The notes under the pieces: model-generated
Told to the model about the DNA's origin: nothing
The model's database searches: none
What the model saw: the letters and a program-made list of their open reading frames with translations, nothing else
Shown here: in pieces, positions 1-5,068 of the stretch
How positions within the stretch are numbered: position 1 is the first letter of the stretch
Layout: each line of letters starts with the position of its first letter
Translations under genes and position numbers: made by a program
DNA from: an uncultured Rikenellaceae bacterium
GTDB taxonomy: Bacteria > Bacteroidota > Bacteroidia > Bacteroidales > Rikenellaceae
DNA: 8,417 nt
NCBI GenBank assembly: GCA_947176715.1
Contig: CAMWRR010000073.1
Location: 1-8,417, forward strand
Reading direction: 5' to 3'

Positions 1-816
1 AGCCGCATCTTCGAAGACGAAGCAAAGGCTGAGCGCAACGCGGCCCGCAAGGCCCGGGAGATGGTACAGCGCAAGACTGTGCTCTCCGGCTCGGGACTGC
101 CCGGCAAGCTGGCCGACTGCTCGTCACGCGAGCGCGACAAGGCCGAGATATTCCTCGTGGAGGGTGATTCGGCGGGCGGCTCGGCAAAACAGGGTCGCGA
201 CCGTATATTCCAGGCCATACTGCCACTGCGAGGCAAGATCCTCAATGTCGAAAAGGCCATGAAGCACAAGATCTTCGACAGCGAGGAGATACGCAACATA
301 TTCAACGCATTGGGCGTAACGATAGGCACCGAGGAGGACAGCAACGCCGTCAACCTCGAGAAGATGCGCTACGGCAAGGTGATAATCATGACCGATGCCG
401 ACGTGGACGGTAGCCATATCGCCACGCTTATAATGACCTTCTTCTTCCGCCACATGATGGACGTCATCAAGAACGGTCACCTCTACATAGCCACTCCGCC
501 GCTCTATCTGGTCAAGAAAGGTGGCAACAACCAACGCAACAAAGGGATATATTGCTGGACCGACGAAGAGCGCCAGAAGGCCCTCGAAGAGATAGGCAAC
601 GGCGCCGAGACACAACGCTACAAAGGTCTAGGCGAGATGGACCCCGAACAGCTTTGGGAGACCACCATGTGCCCCGACACGCGAATACTCCGCCAAGTGA
701 CCATAGAGAGCGCCGCCGAGGCCGACAGACTCTTCTCCATGCTCATGGGCGACGATGTGCCGCCACGCCGCGAGTTCATCGAACGACACGCCAAATACGC
801 CAACATAGACGCGTAA
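1..816 (+). CDS. gyrB: DNA gyrase subunit B, C-terminal part (5' end outside window)
   Basis: GyrB is the ATPase subunit of DNA gyrase, which introduces negative supercoils as a GyrA2GyrB2 complex. Only the last 271 codons are visible; the frame is open to base 1, so the gene begins upstream and the ATG at 61 is internal. The TOPRIM domain is present: the catalytic Glu lies in LVEGDSAGG (Glu at visible residue 54) and the metal-binding acidic cluster is DADVDGSH (132-139). The GyrA-contacting tail contains QRYKGLGEMDPEQLWETTM (about 205-223) and ends YANIDA. The roughly 170-residue insert of enterobacterial GyrB is absent, as is usual in Bacteroidetes. ParE shares the TOPRIM motifs, but the tail and the ending favour GyrB. 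The gene stops at TAA 814-816, and a strong terminator follows 11 bases later, so it is probably transcriptionally separate from the next gene. Confidence 0.96.
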   Translation, partial: SRIFEDEAKAERNAARKAREMVQRKTVLSGSGLPGKLADCSSRERDKAEIFLVEGDSAGGSAKQGRDRIFQAILPLRGKILNVEKAMKHKIFDSEEIRNIFNALGVTIGTEEDSNAVNLEKMRYGKVIIMTDADVDGSHIATLIMTFFFRHMMDVIKNGHLYIATPPLYLVKKGGNNQRNKGIYCWTDEERQKALEEIGNGAETQRYKGLGEMDPEQLWETTMCPDTRILRQVTIESAAEADRLFSMLMGDDVPPRREFIERHAKYANIDA

Positions 817-827
817 CGCAATAACCG

Positions 828-861
828 ACAGGCACATTGGATTCAGTGTGCCTGTATTTTT
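828..861 (+). terminator. Intrinsic terminator of gyrB
   Basis: A 12-bp stem (828-839 with 844-855, one G-T wobble) closes on a GATT tetraloop and is followed by ATTTTT. It lies 11 bases after the gyrB stop and 27 bases before the msrC start. It is therefore placed to end gyrB transcripts, with any readthrough feeding the downstream operon. Confidence 0.9.
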
Positions 862-888
862 ATCGCATATCGCAACACCCTTCAAGAT

Positions 889-1374
889 ATGTCGGAAACA
901 CTCGTCATACCATCCGGTGCCTCCAAAGAGGAGAGATACCGCTCACTGTCGACGCAACTGTCGGCCCTCATAGCCGCCGAGACCGACCGTACGGCCGCAT
1001 TGGCCAACGTGACCGCGGCACTGCACGAGGCATTGGGCTTTTTCTGGACAGGCTTTTACCTGACAAAAAACAACACCCTGACGCTCAATGTGTTTCAAGG
1101 CCCCATAGCTTGCAGCCGCATAGCCTACGGACGCGGCGTATGCGGTACGGCATGGGCCGAGAGGCGTACTATAGTAGTGGACGACGTGGACGAATTTCCC
1201 GGCCACATAGCCTGCTCGTCGCTCTCCAAGAGCGAGATAGTCGTGCCGCTGATAAAAAACGGCAAGGTATTGGGCGTGCTCGACATAGACTCCGACAAGC
1301 CGGCCATGTTCGACGACACCGACCGCAAGATGCTCGAAAAGCTGTGCGAAACGATAGTCGACACTTGCTTCTAA
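889..1374 (+). CDS. msrC: Free methionine-(R)-sulfoxide reductase, GAF-domain type (fRMsr)
   Basis: The enzyme reduces free L-methionine-(R)-sulfoxide to methionine in the cytoplasm, using thiol chemistry and thioredoxin as reductant. The 161-residue protein is essentially one GAF domain, the usual size for the family. The signature stretches are FQGPIACSRI (69-78), GRGVCGTA (81-88) and FPGHIACSSLSKSEIVVPL (103-121). The three conserved cysteines are at 75, 85 and 109; their spacing (10 and 24) equals that of Cys84, Cys94 and Cys118 in the E. coli enzyme, so catalysis should be intact. The ATG at 889 gives full family length. No Shine-Dalgarno and no clear promoter are visible between the gyrB terminator and the start. 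Only 35 bases separate it from znuA on the same strand, so the genes are probably co-transcribed. A purely regulatory GAF protein is unlikely given the three cysteines. Confidence 0.93.
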   Translation: MSETLVIPSGASKEERYRSLSTQLSALIAAETDRTAALANVTAALHEALGFFWTGFYLTKNNTLTLNVFQGPIACSRIAYGRGVCGTAWAERRTIVVDDVDEFPGHIACSSLSKSEIVVPLIKNGKVLGVLDIDSDKPAMFDDTDRKMLEKLCETIVDTCF

Positions 1375-1409
1375 CACGACAATAATCATCTAACAACCAA
1401 CACAATACC

Positions 1410-2279
1410 ATGAAAAAATACATAACAGCCATCATAGCCATACTGTCGCTTGCCACCGGTTGCGACAACATACTGAAACACGACAAACCCACCATAGCCG
1501 TATCGATAGAGCCGTTGCGCTACTTCGTGGAGAGAATCGCGGGCGACGACTTCGAGGTGGTATCTATAATACCCGAGGGTGCATCGGCCGAGAGCTACGA
1601 GCCCACGCCGCAGAACATGCGTGACGCGGTCGCCTCGGACCTCTTTCTCTGCATAGGTTTGCTCGACAACGAGCGTAATATGATAGAGGCCGCGAAAGCC
1701 GACACTACCGCACGGGTAATAGAGCTATACAAATCGTGCATACTTATGTCCCCCGACGGCCGTTACCTCACCGAAGGGGTCGATTACAGCGACTCGCTCC
1801 GCGGCATAGACCCGCACGTATGGATTACTCCGGCCAACGGCGTAAGGATGTCCGAGAAGATAACCGAGGCGCTATGCGAGCTCGCTCCCGACAACGCCGC
1901 ACGTTACCGCAACAACAAAGTACTGTTTCAGAACGATATAGACCTGCTATACATCCTTGCGGTCACCAAAGCGCAGGACAAACACCTGCCCAAGGCCATA
2001 ATCTACCACCCGGCACTAACCTACTTGGCCGACTGTTGCTTTTTCGAGCAGATAGCCATAGAAAAAGAGGGGAAAGAGCCATCGGCGGCAGACATCAAGG
2101 AGATCATAGAGACAGGCCGTAAAAACGACGTAAAAAGGGTCTTTTACCAATCGCAACTCAACCCCGAAAGCGTAAAGGTCATAGCCGACGAGATAGGAGC
2201 TACACCTACGGAATTCAATCCGTTGGCAAGCAACTGGTTACTCAGCCTCAAAACGCTTATAGAGCAGATATATGAGTAA
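1410..2279 (+). CDS. znuA: Zinc/manganese ABC transporter substrate-binding lipoprotein (ZnuA-like)
   Basis: This is a cluster A-I (ZnuA/TroA) metal-binding protein that would deliver Zn2+ or Mn2+ to an inner-membrane ABC importer. It has a lysine-containing hydrophobic signal (1-17) ending in LATGC, with Cys18 as likely lipidation site. The 289-residue length is normal. Family landmarks are EGASAESYEPTPQNM (56-70), DPHVWITP (134-141), YHPALTYLA (199-207) and EGKEPSAADI (220-229). His136 and His200 match two metal ligands. The first His ligand of classical ZnuA (PHxYEP) is Glu61 here, and the usual Asp of the DPLA-like motif is Asn270 (FNPLA). There is no His-rich loop. The metal is therefore uncertain; zinc is the default call. 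The stop overlaps the ATPase start by 8 bases, indicating translational coupling. Of 30 isoleucines, 23 are coded ATA. Confidence 0.88.
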   Translation: MKKYITAIIAILSLATGCDNILKHDKPTIAVSIEPLRYFVERIAGDDFEVVSIIPEGASAESYEPTPQNMRDAVASDLFLCIGLLDNERNMIEAAKADTTARVIELYKSCILMSPDGRYLTEGVDYSDSLRGIDPHVWITPANGVRMSEKITEALCELAPDNAARYRNNKVLFQNDIDLLYILAVTKAQDKHLPKAIIYHPALTYLADCCFFEQIAIEKEGKEPSAADIKEIIETGRKNDVKRVFYQSQLNPESVKVIADEIGATPTEFNPLASNWLLSLKTLIEQIYE

Positions 2280-3036
2280 CGAACTCATCCGGCTCAGGGG
2301 CGTTTCCGCCGGTTACGACGGCACCATAGTGCTCCGCCATGCCGACCTTGCGGTAAACGACCGCGACTTCATCGGCATAATAGGCCCCAACGGAGGCGGC
2401 AAAACCACCCTCGTCAAGCTGTTGCTCGGCCAGATAACACCTGTGACAGGCACCGTAGAACGCTCCGACAGGCTCGAACGCATAGGCTATCTGCCACAGG
2501 CCGACTCTACAGACAAAAGATTCCCCATAACGGTGCGGGAGGTGGTGTTATCGGGACTGCAATCGACCAAAGGATTCTTCGGACGCTACGGCAAAAAAGA
2601 GCGGCTGAAAGCGGCCGAAATAATGTCGCGTTGCGGAATAAGCCACCTTTCAGACAAGCTGGCGGGCGAACTATCCGGAGGGCAGCTCCAACGCGCATTT
2701 CTGTGCAGAGCCCTCGTATCGTCGCCGCAGTTGCTAATACTCGACGAGCCTAACACCTACGTAGACAACAAGTTCGAGAGCGAGCTATACGAACTTTTAC
2801 GCGAACTCAACGAGTCGATGGCCATTATAACCGTATCGCACGACGTAGGCACCATAGCCTCCTACGTAAAGAGCATCGCATGCGTCAACGGATGCCTCCA
2901 TTACCACAACTCAAACACCATTTCGCAAGAGGATCTGGACAGGTACGAATGTCCTATATTGTTAGTAACGCACGGCGACGTACCGCATACCGTACTGGAG
3001 ACCCACAAACACACGAAACATTGCGGATGCGAATAG
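2272..3036 (+). CDS. znuC: Metal ABC transporter ATP-binding protein (ZnuC-like)
   Basis: This is the cytoplasmic ATPase that would power metal uptake with the lipoprotein encoded just upstream. All nucleotide-binding motifs are intact in the 254 residues: Walker A GPNGGGKTT (38-46), Q-loop Gln76, signature LSGGQLQRA (134-142), Walker B LLILDE (154-159) with D-loop NTYVD (161-165), and switch His190 in VSHD. After the ATPase core comes a short tail rich in possible metal ligands: His234, 239, 245, 247, 250 and Cys251, Cys253 within the last 21 residues, ending CGCE. Such a tail could sense or buffer metal; this is inference. The ATG at 2272 lies within the znuA stop region (ATGAGTAA, 8-base overlap). 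No permease gene follows; a terminator lies 11 bases downstream. The ABC family is certain; the metal specificity comes from context and homology. Confidence 0.9.
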   Translation: MSNELIRLRGVSAGYDGTIVLRHADLAVNDRDFIGIIGPNGGGKTTLVKLLLGQITPVTGTVERSDRLERIGYLPQADSTDKRFPITVREVVLSGLQSTKGFFGRYGKKERLKAAEIMSRCGISHLSDKLAGELSGGQLQRAFLCRALVSSPQLLILDEPNTYVDNKFESELYELLRELNESMAIITVSHDVGTIASYVKSIACVNGCLHYHNSNTISQEDLDRYECPILLVTHGDVPHTVLETHKHTKHCGCE

Positions 3037-3047
3037 AAATTTATCCG

Positions 3048-3073
3048 AAGGACGGCGATTGTCGTCCTTTTTT
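3048..3073 (+). terminator. Intrinsic terminator of the msrC-znuA-znuC operon
   Basis: A 9-bp stem (3048-3056 with 3061-3069, one G-T pair) closes on a GATT tetraloop and runs into TTTTTT (3068-3073). It begins 11 bases after the znuC stop. It marks the end of the operon and confirms that no further gene belongs to it. Confidence 0.9.
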
Positions 3074-3224
3074 AATTCCAAAGCACAAACTAAATCGTTT
3101 TAGCAGAAATTCACGGCCCTATTTTAGGGGTGTAATTAAATAAATATCTGTAAATTACATATCATATCCGTATTATCGACACCCAAACTCAACTCTCCGA
3201 CACGACGATAACCTAAGTATACAT

Positions 3225-3263
3225 ATTAACTCCTCGCAAATATCGGCTTTACGAGGAGTTAAT
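3225..3263. repeat. Perfect 12-bp inverted repeat, possible bidirectional terminator
   Basis: ATTAACTCCTCG (3225-3236) is the exact reverse complement of CGAGGAGTTAAT (3252-3263), with a 15-base loop. It sits about 85 bases past the stop of the - strand regulator and about 150 bases past the znuC terminator. In the + direction it is followed by GTTTATT and in the - direction by ATGTATAC, so neither side has a proper U-tract. It may be a weak bidirectional terminator, a transcript-stabilising stem or a protein-binding site. Confidence 0.6.
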
Positions 3264-3294
3264 GTTTATTCGGAATGTTTTTATGGGATTCTAG

Positions 3295-3341
3295 TGCAAT
3301 TACAAATGTAACACAATAGACTATTTACATTTGTATTTGCA
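3295..3341. repeat. 17-bp near-perfect inverted repeat containing two TTACA-N2-TGTAA elements
   Basis: The arms 3295-3311 and 3325-3341 pair at 16 of 17 positions around a 13-base spacer. Each arm also contains its own short palindrome: TTACAAATGTAA (3300-3311, perfect) and TTACATTTGTAT (3325-3336, one mismatch). The element begins 7 bases past the stop codon of the helix-turn-helix gene. It could form one long hairpin in that transcript or act as two operator sites; no U-tract follows, so a classical terminator is less likely. Confidence 0.65.
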
Positions 3342-3347
3342 TGTAGT

Positions 3348-4127
3348 TTATTGATTATCAAACGATTTAAATGTGCCGTTATCGTACAACAATACCACCT
3401 TTATGACCTTGGGTTGCTCGGAATTGTCATTAGTTACATTTGTAATCACGGCATTTTTTGTTGTATCGGCCTCCTGTTCCACTGATACTTCCTCCCCTGT
3501 TTTACCGCTATCGACAACTCCTTTATTCACACTATCCGCACTATCTTCAGGGGTGTTGAGCACTACTCTATCATTACTTTCGGTAATATTCGTAACTACA
3601 CTTTTATCAATGTATTGCGCGTTATTAATATTGTGCGATATTACCCTATTATCATCTCTCACAGGAGGCTCCGCAGACATCGATTCGCCCCCCGTCCATA
3701 CGGGCATATCGTCCACGACATACCCACTGTCGTACACCTCGTCATAAAGCTCCTCGGGTTCCGTTATGCTGCCGACCATATCAACGGTCTGACCCACAGC
3801 GAAATCGCTTTGACTTTGCCTGAAATCGGGAAACAGATAACCGTCATTGTCAACCTCCTTACGGTCATCGAGATATTCGGTAACATCCTTTACGGCATCG
3901 CTACCGGACAACTCCACGTCCCGAAACATAGGCCCCTTGCCCAGCAACAGCCAGTCTGCGCTTACATCCGGAAACCGCCTCAATAGACGCTCTAAAAAGT
4001 CGAACCGCGGCTTATTACGCCCGGCCAATATGTGGGATATCCCGGACGGCTGAACCCCCATTATTTCGGCAAAACGCTGCGAGGTGTATCCCTTGGCGGC
4101 CAATAATTGCTCCAATCGCTCTTTCAT
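3348..4127 (-). CDS. XRE-family helix-turn-helix transcriptional regulator
   Basis: The product is a probable DNA-binding regulator of 259 residues. Residues 1-65 form a Cro/C1-type helix-turn-helix: the recognition region is around SQRFAEIMGVQPSGISHILAG (16-36), followed by NKPRFDFLERLL and the family motif ADWLLLGKGPM (57-67). Residues 70-237 are acidic, polar and of low complexity, with no recognisable fold, no transmembrane segment and no S24 peptidase domain. The last 20 residues (VIKVVLLYDNGTFKSFDN, 241-258) resemble a short C-terminal beta-hairpin tag that I associate with Bacteroidetes regulators of this kind. I chose ATG 4127-4125; an in-frame TTG at 4136 would add only MYI and is less likely. 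A promoter with operator-like repeats lies upstream, suggesting autoregulation. Two similar segments (VVTNITESND, 177-186; VITNVTNDNS, 227-236) hint at internal duplication. Its targets are unknown. Confidence 0.82.
   Translation of the reverse strand: MKERLEQLLAAKGYTSQRFAEIMGVQPSGISHILAGRNKPRFDFLERLLRRFPDVSADWLLLGKGPMFRDVELSGSDAVKDVTEYLDDRKEVDNDGYLFPDFRQSQSDFAVGQTVDMVGSITEPEELYDEVYDSGYVVDDMPVWTGGESMSAEPPVRDDNRVISHNINNAQYIDKSVVTNITESNDRVVLNTPEDSADSVNKGVVDSGKTGEEVSVEQEADTTKNAVITNVTNDNSEQPKVIKVVLLYDNGTFKSFDNQ
3434..3445. promoter_or_regulatory. Intragenic TTACA-N2-TGTAA palindrome
   Basis: TTACATTTGTAA is a perfect palindrome in its arms and lies in the 3' coding part of the regulator, encoding the ITNVT peptide. 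Its 14-base context, read on the - strand, is identical to 3299-3312 on the + strand. It may be an additional binding site or a chance product of the coding sequence. Confidence 0.4.
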
Positions 4128-4186
4128 TATATACAACTATTTGATTACAAACAATAAAGGTTGCATTATCTAAACCTTTTTATTTA

Positions 4187-4216
4187 CAAATATAATAATT
4201 ATTTTACAAAACACAA
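4187..4216 (-). promoter_or_regulatory. Bacteroidetes-type promoter of the regulator gene, overlapped by an operator-like site
   Basis: On the - strand, TTG (4216-4214), 19 bases and TATATTTG (4194-4187) match the Bacteroidetes sigma-ABfr consensus (TTG, 19-21 bases, TAnnTTTG) completely. Transcription would start near 4182, giving a leader of about 55 bases. The -7 element lies inside TTATATTTGTAA (4195-4184), a one-mismatch copy of the TTACA-N2-TGTAA repeat, so a protein bound there would block the promoter. Confidence 0.68.
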
Positions 4217-4223
4217 GTCCTTG

Positions 4224-4235
4224 TTACATTTGTCA
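4224..4235. promoter_or_regulatory. Operator-like site just upstream of the regulator promoter
   Basis: TTACATTTGTCA is a one-mismatch copy of the TTACA-N2-TGTAA repeat. It begins 8 bases upstream of the -33 TTG of the predicted - strand promoter and exactly 40 bases from the copy that overlaps the -7 element, with a half-site midway at 4204. Confidence 0.5.
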
Positions 4236-4488
4236 AAAGGCAACCTAACACGCCTACCGAAACACTTGAAGCAATTATTTATATGCAACATACAATTAAT
4301 TGATATATCATATTTTATACACTTAATTATACTCTATTGGGGCAATATTGTACTTGCATCAAACAACCAACAGAAAACCATCAAGAACAACAAAAATAAA
4401 CAACAAACAAAACACTGATTTACCGTAAATTACATAGCCTTATATAAACGAAGTATAATTATCAAAACAGTTCTGAGCAGTGTATTTG

Positions 4489-4500
4489 TTACACTTGTAA
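4489..4500. promoter_or_regulatory. Distal TTACA-N2-TGTAA palindrome
   Basis: TTACACTTGTAA has perfect arms, and the flanking G and C extend it to GTTACA-CT-TGTAAC. It lies between the HIT-gene terminator and the noncoding region upstream of the regulator, about 360 bases from the regulator start. No promoter or gene is evident beside it. Confidence 0.45.
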
Positions 4501-4541
4501 CCGACATTCACATTAATTTTGTTAAGCAGACAAGCGGCAAT

Positions 4542-4575
4542 AAAAAAGTCGGACAGAATCGCTCCTGTCCGACTT
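4542..4575 (-). terminator. Intrinsic terminator of the HIT-family gene
   Basis: On the - strand, AAGTCGGACAG (4575-4565) pairs perfectly with CTGTCCGACTT (4556-4546), and TTTTTT follows (4547-4542). The stem starts 22 bases past the stop codon. There is no T-run on the + side, so it works for the - strand. Confidence 0.93.
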
Positions 4576-4597
4576 CGCTATTTATGGTTCCAGTAAC

Positions 4598-4984
4598 CTA
4601 CAACCCTATCTTCTCCGTTATGCGCGAGAACTGTTCCGGGGTAAGTTTCAATTTCTCTCTGGAGAAATCCACATCCCTCTCGCTATTCATCGGTATGAGA
4701 TGAATGTGTGCATGAGGCACCTCCAACCCCATTACCACTACCGCGACTTTTTTGCATGAGGTTACTATCTTTAGTCTCTCGGCTATTCTCTTTGCGAACA
4801 CGTTCATGCGGGCGATCTCATCGTCGTCGAGATCGAAATAGTAGTCCACCTCTCGTTTGGGTATAACGAGCGTATGCCCTTCGGAGAGCGGGTTGATATC
4901 CAAGAAAGCGAGAAACTCGTCGTTCTCCGCAACCTTATAGCAGGGGATGTCTCCCGCAACTATCTTACTGAATATGGATGCCAT
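4598..4984 (-). CDS. HIT-family nucleotide hydrolase/transferase (HINT-like)
   Basis: Members of the histidine-triad superfamily cleave nucleoside phosphoramidates and related adenylated compounds through a nucleotidyl-histidine intermediate. The 128-residue length fits the HINT branch. The N-terminal signature MASIFSKIVAGDIPCYKV (1-18), the strand FLAFLDINPLSEGHTLVIPK (24-43) and the catalytic triad PHAHIHLIP (90-98, His91, 93 and 95) are all present. His93 is the expected nucleophile. The C-terminal part after residue 100 is charged and lacks a second domain. The ATG at 4984 matches the conserved start of the family. The gene is downstream of rel on the same strand, 178 bases away, and ends in its own terminator. 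The exact physiological substrate cannot be deduced from the sequence. Confidence 0.93.
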   Translation of the reverse strand: MASIFSKIVAGDIPCYKVAENDEFLAFLDINPLSEGHTLVIPKREVDYYFDLDDDEIARMNVFAKRIAERLKIVTSCKKVAVVVMGLEVPHAHIHLIPMNSERDVDFSREKLKLTPEQFSRITEKIGL

Positions 4985-4985
4985 T

Positions 4986-5022
4986 AGTATATTGTTTTAA
5001 TTATTCTTAACCGGAATATACT
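4986..5022. repeat. 8-bp inverted repeat directly upstream of the HIT gene
   Basis: AGTATATT (4986-4993) is the exact reverse complement of AATATACT (5015-5022), with a 21-base spacer. It starts 2 bases before the HIT start codon and so falls in the leader or promoter region. I found no good match to TTG-N19-21-TAnnTTTG here, so the HIT promoter remains unlocated; the repeat could be a regulator site or chance in AT-rich DNA. Confidence 0.35.
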
Positions 5023-5068
5023 TTCTCAGGACGGACAGCCCGACAAAACAGACTTATCCGCAAAACCA

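Larger units (their letters stand above)
3074..3347. other. AT-rich noncoding region between two converging transcription units
   Basis: No credible gene was found here on either strand. The stretch lies between the end of znuC (+) and the end of the regulator gene (-), so no promoter is required in it. It contains a palindrome TGTAAATTACA (3149-3159), a small CCCTA/TAGGG hairpin (3117-3129), a 12-bp perfect inverted repeat (3225-3263) and a nested inverted repeat with two TTACA-N2-TGTAA elements (3295-3341). Base composition is clearly lower in GC than the flanking genes. I see no remnant of a permease reading frame. Confidence 0.7.
4128..4541. other. AT-rich noncoding region upstream of the regulator gene
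   Basis: No convincing gene was found. It holds the predicted - strand promoter of the regulator (4187-4216), TTACA half-sites at 4145, 4184, 4204 and 4224, a further full palindrome at 4489-4500, and a 55-base tract at 4361-4415 made almost only of A and C on the + strand. That tract looks like the A-rich leaders seen before some Bacteroidetes genes, but no ATG-initiated reading frame follows before the HIT terminator. The open frame 4161-4418 starts with TTG and has the composition of AT-rich noise. Confidence 0.65.

Noticed and set aside
124..615. Open frame of 163 codons antisense to gyrB
   Set aside because: It overlaps the conserved TOPRIM region of gyrB and shows no family motif; shadow of codon bias.
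4128..4136. Upstream TTG start for the helix-turn-helix gene
   Set aside because: It adds only three residues; the ATG at 4127-4125 gives MKERLEQLL, the expected start of the HTH domain.
3300..4235. TTACATTTGTAA copies as simple -7 promoter elements (they contain TACATTTG)
   Set aside because: Only the 4184-4195 copy has a TTG at the right distance on the matching strand; others lack a -33 box or a gene downstream, and a plain promoter element need not be palindromic.
4161..4418. Open frame of 85 codons on the + strand in the AT-rich region
   Set aside because: It starts with TTG, consists of Asn/Lys/Ile/Leu-rich AT-driven sequence, and overlaps the regulator promoter; no domain or start signal.
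3074..4597. Mobile element, CRISPR array or tRNA in the AT-rich region
   Set aside because: No transposase or integrase frame, no regular repeat-spacer pattern, and no tRNA-like cloverleaf or CCA end was seen.
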